Of a stretch of DNA of 10,183 nt, positions 1 to 6,594 are shown one piece after another. Position 1 is the first letter of the stretch. Every line of letters begins with the position of its first letter. Source of the DNA: Alphaproteobacteria bacterium (GTDB taxonomy: Bacteria > Pseudomonadota > Alphaproteobacteria > Micropepsales > Micropepsaceae); contig DMER01000029.1 of assembly GCA_003451645.1 (NCBI GenBank), forward strand, positions 4,624-14,806. Reading direction: 5' to 3'. Under the pieces are notes generated by a model. It saw only the letters and a program-made list of their open reading frames with translations. It was not told the origin of the DNA and did no database searches. The position numbers were made by a program, and so were the translations under genes.

Positions 1-1
1 G

Positions 2-667
2 AATTTCCACTATCAAACGGATGGCTGGCTTTCAGAGGAGTCCGCGCGCCTTTATGACTTTCAAGTGGAAGCGCTGTTTGCGGGCACGGCCGATGCCATG
101 CGGCGTCAGGCGCTGGCCCCAATCGCGCGCGCATTGCGGGGACGCGATCAGCGCAAACTCACCCTCTTGGACGTGGCATGCGGTACCGGCCGATTTCTGG
201 AGCAGGTCAAGCACAATTGGCCCCGGCTGAAAGTCTGCGCCCTCGATTTGTCACCCGATTATCTGGCGCGCGCTGCCAAGACTTTGGCGCCCTGGCGAGG
301 GGTCGAGATGATCGAGGCCAACGCCGAGGCGATGCCTTTGGCCGATGAGGGGCAGGACATCGCGACCTGCATCTATTTGTTCCATGAGCTGCCGCCGAAG
401 ACGCGGTCTGTTGTTGCCGATGAGATTGTCCGGGTGCTGAAACCGGGCGGAATGTTTGTCCTCGTCGACAGCATTCAGCCGGGCGACGGGCGTGGATTTG
501 AGGCGCTGATGGAGTTCTTTCCCCAAGCTTTCCACGAGCCGTATTACACGTCCTATTTGGAGTGGTCTGCCGAAGAAGCGTTCGTGGCCCGCGGGCTTGT
601 GAAGCAGGAAAGCCTCCCGGCCTTCTTGTCGACGGTGCACGTTTTCAGCAAGCCCGCGCAGGTCTAA
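2..667 (+). CDS. Class I SAM-dependent methyltransferase, 5'-truncated by the window edge
   Basis: The reading frame is open from the first bases, so the N-terminus lies outside the window; 221 residues are visible. Motif I of the SAM-binding Rossmann fold, LLDVACGTG, is at visible residues 55-63. A motif II-like acidic strand end (CALDLSP) follows, then an EANAEAMPLAD segment where family members contact the adenine, and a post-motif strand VLKPGGMFVLVD. This is the Methyltransf_11/25 (UbiE-like) architecture. The segment NFHYQTDGWLSEESA at the visible N-terminus recalls a bacterial subfamily with about 100 further upstream residues (from memory). A GTG at position 65 could start a shorter protein, but the conserved upstream residues argue against it. 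The substrate cannot be told from sequence. The TAA stop overlaps the stop of the convergent metal transporter gene. Confidence 0.9.
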   Translation, partial: NFHYQTDGWLSEESARLYDFQVEALFAGTADAMRRQALAPIARALRGRDQRKLTLLDVACGTGRFLEQVKHNWPRLKVCALDLSPDYLARAAKTLAPWRGVEMIEANAEAMPLADEGQDIATCIYLFHELPPKTRSVVADEIVRVLKPGGMFVLVDSIQPGDGRGFEALMEFFPQAFHEPYYTSYLEWSAEEAFVARGLVKQESLPAFLSTVHVFSKPAQV

Positions 668-1611
668 CCCTGTCCGACAGCATGATCGAGTTTGACCTCA
701 TCGATCCCTTCGGGGTCCTGATGGATCAGCACTTCCGCACCAGGGAAGGCGGCTATCAACTTGGCCTCAACGGCATCTGAAATGACATGCGCCTCCAGCA
801 AGGTCATGTCGGGCGGCAAATCGAGATGAAGTTGGATGAAAACCTTGTGTCCTGCCCGGCGGGTACGCAGATCGTGCATGGACCGCACGCCGGGGTGACT
901 GCGCACGATATCCTGGATACGCGCGCGCTCGGCATCGGCCATTTCCCGGTCCATCAGCTCATCATAGGACCCGCGCAAAATCTTGTATGCGCCCCAAAGG
1001 ACGAATATGGCAATTGCCAAGCCGCCGGCGGCATCGGCCCAAATCCAACCAAGCCAAAGTGTCAAGACAAGGGCTAACAGGACGGCGCTGTTGGAGGCGA
1101 TGTCCGTCAGATAGTGAAATCGGTCGGCAGCGATTGCGAGCGAACGTGTTTGAACAAGGACGCGGTGCTGAAACCAAACCAAGCCGAGCGTGAGTGCCAG
1201 AGACACGATCATGACAGCGATGCCAAGCCAGCCTGTGGTGATGGGTTCTGGCCGTATCAGCCGCGTCAGCGATTCAAACGCCAAGAAAAACCCCGAGCCT
1301 GCGATGAAGGCCGCTTGCCCCATGCCCGCGATGGCCTCGGCCTTGCCATGGCCAAAGCGGTGTTCGTGGTCGGCAGGCTCCAGGGCGTGACGGACAGCCA
1401 TGAGGTTGATGGCGGAAGCGAGCAAGTCCAGCGACGAGTCGACCAAGCTGGCCAGGATCGAGACCGAACCTGTGATCGCCCATGCCGCAAGTTTTATGAT
1501 GATGAGCGTGCCAGCCACGCCGACTGCGGCATAGGTTGCCTGGCGCTTGAGCCGCTCCACCTGTTCCAATGTGGCGGCAGACACCGATGGAGTGATGGCT
1601 GGCGCCGTCAT
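664..1611 (-). CDS. Cation diffusion facilitator, FieF-type divalent metal exporter
   Basis: This 315-residue protein is close to the usual FieF length of about 300. It is predicted to exchange divalent cations (Zn2+/Fe2+ class) for protons across the inner membrane. Six membrane segments can be read at roughly 25-47, 49-73, 95-115, 127-147, 170-188 and 191-211. The metal site of the family is intact: D58 and D62 in TM2 (VDSSLD) and H166 and D170 in TM5 (HYLTD), matching D45, D49, H153 and D157 of E. coli FieF. The loop HRFGHGKAEA (84-93) matches the second, interfacial metal site. The cytoplasmic ferredoxin-like domain ends in the family motif VLIHQDPEG. The ATG start lies 16 bases after the pdxH stop with a weak AAAGG-like ribosome site, so it is probably the second gene of a pdxH operon. 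Metal preference cannot be assigned, so no symbol is given. Confidence 0.93.
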   Translation of the reverse strand: MTAPAITPSVSAATLEQVERLKRQATYAAVGVAGTLIIIKLAAWAITGSVSILASLVDSSLDLLASAINLMAVRHALEPADHEHRFGHGKAEAIAGMGQAAFIAGSGFFLAFESLTRLIRPEPITTGWLGIAVMIVSLALTLGLVWFQHRVLVQTRSLAIAADRFHYLTDIASNSAVLLALVLTLWLGWIWADAAGGLAIAIFVLWGAYKILRGSYDELMDREMADAERARIQDIVRSHPGVRSMHDLRTRRAGHKVFIQLHLDLPPDMTLLEAHVISDAVEAKLIAAFPGAEVLIHQDPEGIDEVKLDHAVGQG

Positions 1612-1627
1612 TCGAAATCAGCCTTTC

Positions 1628-2254
1628 TCATGGGTAGAGCCGCAGTGTGGTCCAGGGGTCGAGCAGGCCGGGGCGCCGGAAAACGAGCCGCTCATGCAGC
1701 CGGAACGGACGGTCCCGCCAAAACTCAATCTCAAAGGGCATCACGCGAAACCCGGACCAATGCGGTGGTCTTGGCACTTTGGACAGGGCGTAGCGCGCCG
1801 CGACTTGGGCCACTGCAGCCTCCAGGGCCCATCGCCCTTCGAGCGCGCGCGACTGCTGACTGGCCCATGCGCCGATCTGACTGTCTTTTGGCCGGGAGGC
1901 GAAATACGCATCAGCTTCCTCGGCGGTCACCTGCTGAACTGGGCCCCGCACGCGGACCTGACGGCGCAACGACTTCCAGTGGAAACACAATGCGGCTTTA
2001 CCTTGACCCAGGAGTTCTTGCCCCTTGGCGCTTTCATAGTTGGTGTAGAACACAAAGCCATTGTGGTCATAACCTTTGAGCAGAACCATGCGGACGTTGG
2101 GCATTCCATCCGCATCCACACTAGCGAGCGCCATGGCGTTTGGGTCGTTTGGCTCACTCGTGTGCGCCTCCTTGAACCAGCGCTCGAAAATTTCAATCGG
2201 ATCCTGTGTGCCAGGAGCATCGTCATCGGCAGGGTGTGGCGGGCGCTCAGTCAT
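1628..2254 (-). CDS. pdxH: Pyridoxine/pyridoxamine 5'-phosphate oxidase
   Basis: PdxH is a cytosolic FMN enzyme that oxidises PNP or PMP to pyridoxal 5'-phosphate with O2, the last step of PLP biosynthesis and salvage. The 208-residue product shows the FMN-binding segment [19 protein letters not shown] (residues 55-73), equivalent to RIVLLK and FYTNL in E. coli. The substrate-binding RLH motif is at 185-187 (E. coli R197 and H199), and the C-terminus is the typical W-x4-RLxP. I chose the ATG at 2254, which has GGAG 14 bases upstream. An in-frame GTG at 2284 would add ten residues but has no visible ribosome site. The gene is divergent from the Sel1 lipoprotein gene; a TATAGT on the minus strand at 2319-2314 is a possible -10 element without a clear -35. 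It leads a likely two-gene unit with the metal exporter. Confidence 0.95.
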   Translation of the reverse strand: MTERPPHPADDDAPGTQDPIEIFERWFKEAHTSEPNDPNAMALASVDADGMPNVRMVLLKGYDHNGFVFYTNYESAKGQELLGQGKAALCFHWKSLRRQVRVRGPVQQVTAEEADAYFASRPKDSQIGAWASQQSRALEGRWALEAAVAQVAARYALSKVPRPPHWSGFRVMPFEIEFWRDRPFRLHERLVFRRPGLLDPWTTLRLYP

Positions 2255-2299
2255 TGGTCTTGAGAAAACTCCGGGTATGGTCACAATTCATTCTGGCAA

Positions 2300-2327
2300 G
2301 TGACATCGCCCGCACTATAAGCATAAT
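2300..2327 (+). promoter_or_regulatory. Sigma-70-like promoter for the Sel1 lipoprotein gene
   Basis: GTGACA (2300-2305) and CATAAT (2322-2327) each differ from the -35 and -10 consensus by one base and are 16 bases apart. Transcription would start near 2334, leaving a leader of about 57 bases before the ATG at 2391. A GATTC (GANTC, the CcrM methylation site of many alphaproteobacteria) sits at 2334-2338, at the predicted start point, but GANTC is common enough to occur there by chance. This is the best promoter match I found in the window. Confidence 0.5.
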
Positions 2328-2374
2328 CTCCTCGATTCACATCGCGCGCGAGTGACGCGCCTGCATCTGTGATT

Positions 2375-2379
2375 GGAAG
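2375..2379 (+). promoter_or_regulatory. Ribosome binding site deciding the Sel1 lipoprotein start
   Basis: GGAAG lies 11 bases upstream of the ATG at 2391. The frame is also open to a TTG at 2373 and a GTG at 2379, but those codons overlap this site. Starting at 2391 also gives the cleaner lipoprotein signal peptide, so 2391 is preferred. Confidence 0.55.
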
Positions 2380-2390
2380 TGCGGTTTGAG

Positions 2391-3533
2391 ATGACGCATC
2401 GGGTTTCGCTGTCCCTAAGGTCGATCAGGGTCGTAGCGGCGTTGATCACGGTGTCGCTGCTTGCGGCATGTGGTCCGTCGACCGTAATGGCCGACAAGTC
2501 ACGGCGCTTTGATCAGGCAACGGCCGCCTATGATGCGGGCGATTTTGAAACCGCCTTTCGCATTTGGCGTACGCTTGCGGATGAGAATGACCTCGCTGCC
2601 ATGCGCAATGCTGGCCACATGTTGCGCAAAGGCCTAGGGGTTGAGCGCGACTTCGAACGTGCGCTCGATTATTACACCGAGGCGGCGCGCAAGGGCTTGG
2701 TGCTCGCCATGGCCAATGTCGCCGAAATGCACTTCAACGGCGAAGGTACGCTGAAAGACCCAGAAGAAGCCGCGCGATGGTACGCTTTGGCAGCCAATGG
2801 CGGCCTGTCGATTGCGATGGTCAAGTTGGCAGAACTCTACGAACAAGGTTTGGGCGTGCCAAAGGACCCTGAGCGTGCACGCGCCCTTTACGAACGTGCT
2901 GCCCGCAACGGGTTTGTCCCCGCGCAGGGCAAGGTTGGACAAAGCGCAGGTTCCGCCTCAACGGCGCCCGCACCGGCCCTTGCCAAGCCGGCGGTCGCGG
3001 CAGGCGAATCTATATCAGCGCTGAGCCTGCAATCCGGTATGGTGATTGGAAAGCCGGTTGTCGAGGCGGGCGACCGCAAGCGTGGCAAGCGAGAGCCTGC
3101 CGGGGAAACGCCAATGGTTGACGTGCCGCCCAAACCCAAGGCGGCAGCCAAACCCAGGAGGGTCAACGTGCCGCCGATGGAGCCGCTCAATCCGGCAGCG
3201 GCTGCGACTTTGGCGCCTCAGGACGGCCATCTCTTGCAGGCTGGCTGGACCGCCTACCAGGCAGGTCAGCAGTCGGACGCATTACGGTTGTGGCGCGGTC
3301 CGGCGGTCAAAGGCGTGGCAGAGGCGCAATACCGTGTTGGCTATATGTATGAGCGCGGACAGGCGACGGGAACCGACCTGATAGAAGCATTTCGTTGGTA
3401 CAAACTTGGCGCCGGTCAGCAGAATGCCGCGGCGTCGGCTGCGTTGGAGCGGGTGAGTGCGCAACTTAGTCCCGCCGAGCGCGCGATTGCGGAATCCCTG
3501 GTCGCGGGTGGAGCGCAAACGCCCAAGCCCTGA
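2391..3533 (+). CDS. Sel1-repeat (TPR-like) lipoprotein
   Basis: The 380-residue product begins with a lipoprotein signal peptide: basic n-region to R13, hydrophobic core 14-24, and lipobox LAAC with the lipidated cysteine at C27. It should therefore be anchored to a membrane facing the periplasm. A degenerate TPR-like segment (48-64) precedes three Sel1 repeats at about 69-102, 105-138 and 141-174, each with the family pattern A-x-x-x-L-(A/G)-x-x-(Y/H)-x-x-G-x-G followed by D-x-x-x-A. A linker rich in Ala, Pro and Lys (about 183-275) separates these from a second block (280-345) with one clear Sel1 repeat (YRVGYMYERG, AFRWYKLGA). Sel1 solenoids bind proteins, and relatives act in envelope, septal or polysaccharide functions. 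The partner is unknown. It is transcribed away from pdxH and towards the J-protein gene, with 134 bases between them. Confidence 0.85.
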   Translation: MTHRVSLSLRSIRVVAALITVSLLAACGPSTVMADKSRRFDQATAAYDAGDFETAFRIWRTLADENDLAAMRNAGHMLRKGLGVERDFERALDYYTEAARKGLVLAMANVAEMHFNGEGTLKDPEEAARWYALAANGGLSIAMVKLAELYEQGLGVPKDPERARALYERAARNGFVPAQGKVGQSAGSASTAPAPALAKPAVAAGESISALSLQSGMVIGKPVVEAGDRKRGKREPAGETPMVDVPPKPKAAAKPRRVNVPPMEPLNPAAAATLAPQDGHLLQAGWTAYQAGQQSDALRLWRGPAVKGVAEAQYRVGYMYERGQATGTDLIEAFRWYKLGAGQQNAAASAALERVSAQLSPAERAIAESLVAGGAQTPKP

Positions 3534-3576
3534 CGCTTAACGATTTGATCTGAGTTCGTGTGGCATAGTATGGTAG

Positions 3577-3622
3577 CGCATCCAAGGCTCGCATGCGCCA
3601 GTATGCGGGACCCCTGGATGCG
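3577..3622. repeat. Imperfect inverted repeat between the Sel1 and J-protein genes
   Basis: CGCATCCAAGG (3577-3587) and CCCTGGATGCG (3612-3622) pair over 10 of 11 positions, with one A-C mismatch and a 24-base loop that itself contains GCATGC. No T-tract follows on either side, so it is a poor rho-independent terminator. A 9-base direct repeat, TGCGGGACC, occurs at 3604-3612 and 3627-3635. A weak promoter candidate (TTGATC 3545-3550, TATGGT 3569-3574, spacing 18) would put the inverted repeat in the 5' leader of the J-protein mRNA. The rest of this 134-base gap shows nothing I can name. Confidence 0.35.
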
Positions 3623-3667
3623 TGTTTGCGGGACCGTGCCCCAATTGCCAGTAGAGCCCTTTGATCA

Positions 3668-4696
3668 ATGCATGATCCTTACTCAGTTCTAGGGGTCCCC
3701 CGCGGGGCCTCGGATGACGAGATCAAACAGGCTTTTCGGGCGGGGGCCAAAAGGTGGCATCCAGACACGCCCGAAGGCGCGTCCGATCGTGGCCGCAGGT
3801 TTAAGGTTCTCACGTCTGCCTATGAGATTTTGGGCGACCCTGTGAAACGGGGTCAGTACGATCGTGGAGAGATCGACGGGAACGGCGATGCGCGCCCTCG
3901 CAAGGCAGACGGTCCGCGCACGAGGGCCGATGCCTGGGATCAGGTCGCGCCACAGCCTCATGCAAATGGTTCGACCAATGGCCACGCCGGACCCGCGAGC
4001 ACGGGGAGCATTAACAGCGCTTCCAAGGCCATCCGCTGGGCCTTTGAGAAAGCCTTTGGGCTGCATTCCAATCCTGACAACCGGCGGCGGCGGCGTGTCG
4101 ATGATCTGTTTGCGGAGTTCTTCGCCGACGAGCGCCGCGACAGCAAGCCTAGTAGCACGCGCAAGGGGCTCGATCTTCTCTATGATTTGAGTATCACCTT
4201 CGAGGAAGCGGTCTTGGGCGGCTTGCGGCGGGTCAAGATGCCAAATGGCAAACGCTTCGACGTCAAGGTCCCTGCGGGCGTGCGCGAAGGTCAGGTCATC
4301 CGGCTCAAAGGGTTGGGCGAGCAGGGGCTGCTCGATGGACCGAACGGTGACGCGCTGGTCACAATTTCGATAGAGCCACATCCCTTTTACCGCCGCGAGG
4401 GACGCGATGTGCGGCTCGACTTGCCGGTGACTTTGCTGGAGGCGCTCTCGGGCGCCCGGATCAAGGTTCCGACACTTTACGGTCCTGTCACGATGACGAT
4501 CCCTGAAAACGCCAATTCTGGTGATGTTTACAGGCTCAAAGGCAAAGGTGTGCCTGCCCAAGGCGTGCAAGAGGCGGGCGATCAACTGGTGAGTCTCGTG
4601 GTGCGCTTACCTGATAAGCTCAACCCAGCGCTCGCCGAGGCCGTCCGGCGGTGGGAGCAGCTCAACCCCTATCATCCCCGCAAGGACATGGAATAG
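3668..4696 (+). CDS. DnaJ/CbpA-type co-chaperone without a zinc finger
   Basis: This 342-residue J-domain protein should stimulate the ATPase of a DnaK-family Hsp70 and deliver client proteins in the cytoplasm. The J-domain spans about 4-68 with the catalytic HPD at residues 31-33. A polar linker rich in Gly, Asn, Ser and Arg (70-165) follows, without a regular G/F region; it contains the arginine run 139-143 and DDLFAEFF (145-152). There is no CxxCxGxG motif, so it is not canonical DnaJ (type I). The two C-terminal beta domains are at about 167-240 (GLDLLYDLSITFEEAVLGG onset) and 245-320, as in CbpA. The ATG at 3668 lacks a good ribosome site and sits in a small GATCA/TGATC inverted repeat (3663-3677). 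fabI follows 77 bases later on the same strand. Confidence 0.9.
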   Translation: MHDPYSVLGVPRGASDDEIKQAFRAGAKRWHPDTPEGASDRGRRFKVLTSAYEILGDPVKRGQYDRGEIDGNGDARPRKADGPRTRADAWDQVAPQPHANGSTNGHAGPASTGSINSASKAIRWAFEKAFGLHSNPDNRRRRRVDDLFAEFFADERRDSKPSSTRKGLDLLYDLSITFEEAVLGGLRRVKMPNGKRFDVKVPAGVREGQVIRLKGLGEQGLLDGPNGDALVTISIEPHPFYRREGRDVRLDLPVTLLEALSGARIKVPTLYGPVTMTIPENANSGDVYRLKGKGVPAQGVQEAGDQLVSLVVRLPDKLNPALAEAVRRWEQLNPYHPRKDME

Positions 4697-4709
4697 GGCG
4701 CGCTGGCGT

Positions 4710-4738
4710 TTGACCCGCCGGGGCAATTTCTCTAGCGT
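4710..4738 (+). promoter_or_regulatory. Weak candidate promoter for fabI
   Basis: TTGACC (4710-4715), a five-of-six match to the -35 consensus, is followed after 17 bases by TAGCGT (4733-4738), a poor -10. The CTAG within it partly recalls the Caulobacter-type -10 consensus GCTANAWC. A 7-base inverted repeat, GTTTGAC (4708-4714) and GTCAAAC (4744-4750), overlaps the -35 and could be an operator. The evidence is thin, and fabI may simply be read from the upstream J-protein gene. Confidence 0.25.
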
Positions 4739-4762
4739 CCCGCGTCAAACACGTGCAGCGCT

Positions 4763-4766
4763 GGAG
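4763..4766 (+). promoter_or_regulatory. Ribosome binding site deciding the fabI start
   Basis: GGAG lies 7 bases before the ATG at 4774. The frame stays open upstream to a GTG at 4753, and a second ATG lies at 4789, but only 4774 has a well-spaced Shine-Dalgarno sequence. Confidence 0.7.
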
Positions 4767-4773
4767 CACTCGA

Positions 4774-5604
4774 ATGCCAAGTCAATTGATGCAAGGAAAA
4801 CGCGGGCTGATTATGGGCGTCGCGAATGACCGCTCGATCGCCTGGGGCATCGCCAAGGCCTGCCATGCTGCGGGCGCCGAGATAGCGCTAACCTATCAAG
4901 GCGATGCGCTGAAGAAGCGGGTGCTGCCGCTGGCCGAGGAGTTGGGGGTGAAGAACCTCTACCAATGCGATGTCACCGATATGGGGTCCTTGGATCAGGT
5001 GTTCGAGGGCTTGCGCCGAGATTGGGGGCAGTTGGATTTTGTTGTCCATGCGATCGCGTTCAGCGACAAGGATCAACTCAAAGGGCGCTATGTCGATACG
5101 ACCCTCGACAATTTCCTTATGTCGATGAACATCTCCTGCTATTCCTTCACCGCCGTTGCTCAGCGGGCTGAGAAATTGATGACCCAAGGCGGCTCGATGC
5201 TGACGCTGACCTATTTCGGGGCCGAGAAGGTCATGCCGCATTACAATGTGATGGGTGTGGCCAAGGCAGCTTTAGAGGCCAGTGTGCGCTATTTGGCCGA
5301 GGATCTGGGCCGGCAAGGAATCCGGGTCAATGCGATTAGCGCCGGGCCGATCAAGACCTTGGCGGCGGCAGGCATTGGCGACTTCCGCTTTATCCTGAAG
5401 TGGAACGAATACAATGCGCCGCTGCGCCGGAACGTGACCATCGAGGAGGTCGGCAATGCGGGCCTCTACCTTCTCTCGGACCTGGGCCGCGCGGTGACGG
5501 GCGAAGTCCACCATGTCGATGGCGGCTATCATGCGGTCGGCATGCTTGCGACCGATCGCGCCAAGCAGAGTGCAGCACTGCTCAGCGAGTTCAAGGACGA
5601 GTAG
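4774..5604 (+). CDS. fabI: Enoyl-[acyl-carrier-protein] reductase (NADH)
   Basis: FabI reduces trans-2-enoyl-ACP to acyl-ACP in the last step of each type II fatty-acid elongation cycle, in the cytosol. The 276-residue product is a divergent short-chain dehydrogenase/reductase. The nucleotide-binding motif GVANDRSIAWGIA is at residues 15-27. The FabI catalytic set is complete: Y147 (TLTYFG), Y157 (HYNVMG) and K164, matching Y146, Y156 and K163 of E. coli. RVNAISAGPIKTLAA and the C-terminal VDGGYHAVGM are also typical. The segment HAIAFSDK (92-99) has alanine at the place of E. coli G93 (HSIGF), near the triclosan and diazaborine pocket; I believe this is common in alphaproteobacterial FabI. 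It lies downstream of the J-protein gene. Its stop is two bases from the end of the convergent hydrolase gene. Confidence 0.96.
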   Translation: MPSQLMQGKRGLIMGVANDRSIAWGIAKACHAAGAEIALTYQGDALKKRVLPLAEELGVKNLYQCDVTDMGSLDQVFEGLRRDWGQLDFVVHAIAFSDKDQLKGRYVDTTLDNFLMSMNISCYSFTAVAQRAEKLMTQGGSMLTLTYFGAEKVMPHYNVMGVAKAALEASVRYLAEDLGRQGIRVNAISAGPIKTLAAAGIGDFRFILKWNEYNAPLRRNVTIEEVGNAGLYLLSDLGRAVTGEVHHVDGGYHAVGMLATDRAKQSAALLSEFKDE

Positions 5605-5606
5605 CC

Positions 5607-6521
5607 CTACTTAAAGCCCTTGATAAGCCAGCCCTCTTTGAGGGCTGCGTCCAGCACCGCCATGTCATGACCGGGCATGATGTGGAGCGCTGGGTTGGCA
5701 TCCTTCAACGCCTTGATTGCCGCCATTTGCGCGAGCACCGCCACGCGATCCTCACCAATGACATAGGTCGCAAGGCGCGGCCGCTCACGGACCAAATCGA
5801 TATTGGCCATCTTCCAGCTGACATCGCCGAGGAACAGGTATTCCTTACCGTCTGCGCGCTGCACATAAACCATTTGGCTGCCCGGCGTATGCCCGCGCGC
5901 TTTGATCAGAACAACGCCCGGCGCCAGCGCATGGAGACCGTCATACTCAAGGGGCTTCACGCGGTCTTGCGCCTCTTTGGGCAGTTTCGCTGCGAATGGA
6001 ACATCGCTCGTCAGCTGTTCCTTGTTGAGGACGGCCCGAGGCAAGATGGTGTCGAGGTCCTTGGCCGTTACCAGCCCGCCCATGTGATCAAGGTGTTCAT
6101 GGGTGACGACGATGGCCTCCGCCTGCGCCATCGCGCTCAGCACGCGACCGAAAGCTTCCCGGTCGAAGAAGGTGGCGCCGCTTTGCTTGGCCGCCTCTTC
6201 GTCATAGGCGGTCTCAAGAATGATCGATGGCCGGCCGTCGCGCACGACTTGATAGGACTGGAACGGGAAGACGCTGGCCTCCCACCCGGCGGCCGAGCGC
6301 GTGAAGGCCAAGGGCATCTCGCCGCTGGCGACATGCTCGACCCGCACCTCGACCGGCTTGCCGCCAGCCACTTCGTTGGCGGCGGCGCGCAATTCCGCAA
6401 TGTCGAGCCTGAATTGGCCGGGCTCCCCGTCGCCTGCGAGGATCAGCCACCAATAGGCCACACCCGCAGCGACGGCGATTGCGGCCAGTATCCAAAGCGT
6501 GATGCGGAGCCAGGCGCGCAT
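5607..6521 (-). CDS. Membrane-anchored metallo-beta-lactamase-fold hydrolase
   Basis: The 304-residue product has an N-terminal hydrophobic segment (about 6-29) after MRAWLR, a signal anchor or uncleaved signal peptide, so the catalytic domain is probably periplasmic. The zinc-ligand set for a dinuclear site is complete: HEHLDH (141-146) giving H141, H143, D145 and H146, then H211 (GHTPGS), D233 (LGDVSW) and H285 (PGHD). The family hydrolyses esters, lactones, thioesters or phosphoesters; the substrate here cannot be assigned. The position equivalent to the catalytic Tyr of AiiA-type lactonases, three residues after the bridging Asp, seems to be Trp236, which argues against a simple AHL-lactonase call. 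Start: the ATG at 6521 has AGGAGG 8 bases upstream. An in-frame ATG at 6542 would add seven residues but overlaps nothing like a ribosome site. The gene converges on fabI and is divergent from aroC. Confidence 0.9.
   Translation of the reverse strand: MRAWLRITLWILAAIAVAAGVAYWWLILAGDGEPGQFRLDIAELRAAANEVAGGKPVEVRVEHVASGEMPLAFTRSAAGWEASVFPFQSYQVVRDGRPSIILETAYDEEAAKQSGATFFDREAFGRVLSAMAQAEAIVVTHEHLDHMGGLVTAKDLDTILPRAVLNKEQLTSDVPFAAKLPKEAQDRVKPLEYDGLHALAPGVVLIKARGHTPGSQMVYVQRADGKEYLFLGDVSWKMANIDLVRERPRLATYVIGEDRVAVLAQMAAIKALKDANPALHIMPGHDMAVLDAALKEGWLIKGFK
5629..5647. terminator. Perfect hairpin in the fabI/hydrolase convergent junction
   Basis: CAGCCCTC (5629-5636) and GAGGGCTG (5640-5647) form an 8-base GC-rich stem with a TTT loop (AAA on the other strand). 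It lies 25 bases past the fabI stop and inside the last codons of the hydrolase gene. No T-tract follows on either strand, so it is not a classic intrinsic terminator. It may still end or stabilise the fabI mRNA 3' end, since only two bases separate the two genes and no other terminator is visible. Confidence 0.35.
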
Positions 6522-6529
6522 GAGATGTC

Positions 6530-6535
6530 CCTCCT
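6530..6535 (-). promoter_or_regulatory. Strong ribosome binding site of the hydrolase gene
   Basis: AGGAGG on the minus strand, followed by another G, is 8 bases from the ATG at 6521. It is the strongest Shine-Dalgarno sequence in the window and sets the start of the metallo-hydrolase. Confidence 0.8.
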
Positions 6536-6555
6536 GAACCATTGTCCCCGGATCG

Positions 6556-6561
6556 TTTATA
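6556..6561 (-). promoter_or_regulatory. Possible -10 element for the hydrolase gene in the divergent gap
   Basis: TATAAA on the minus strand (6561-6556) would start transcription about 28 bases before the ribosome site. The best upstream -35 candidate, TAAGCA (6585-6580, spacing 18), matches only three of six bases. The 73-base gap between the hydrolase and aroC starts should hold both promoters. On the aroC side I see no convincing promoter and no Shine-Dalgarno. Confidence 0.2.
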
Positions 6562-6594
6562 GCCGATTAACGCGGGCTGTGCTTAAAATCTGCG

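Noticed and set aside
670..680. CTGTC-C-GACAG odd palindrome next to the overlapping stops
   Set aside because: A one-base centre cannot form a hairpin, and it lies within coding sequence. An 11-base match of this kind is expected by chance.
699..723. Imperfect hairpin in the last codons of the metal exporter, considered as a terminator for the methyltransferase gene
   Set aside because: The stem is short, contains G-T pairs and bulges, and coincides with the conserved HQDPEG-coding bases, so coding constraint explains it better.
1114..2079. Plus-strand open frame of 321 codons across the metal exporter and pdxH
   Set aside because: It crosses two convincing minus-strand genes and their junction, and its composition is typical of an antisense frame in GC-rich DNA.
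3534..3667. tRNA, small RNA or riboswitch in the 134-base gap
   Set aside because: No cloverleaf, T-loop sequence or known riboswitch core could be traced; only a weak inverted repeat is present.
3689..4585. Minus-strand open frame of 298 codons opposite the J-protein gene
   Set aside because: The plus strand encodes an intact J-domain with HPD and two C-terminal domains. The antisense frame has no motif or ribosome site.
3668..4696. Calling the J-domain gene canonical dnaJ
   Set aside because: The four CxxCxGxG zinc motifs and a regular G/F region are absent, so it is a CbpA-like paralogue, not the main DnaJ.
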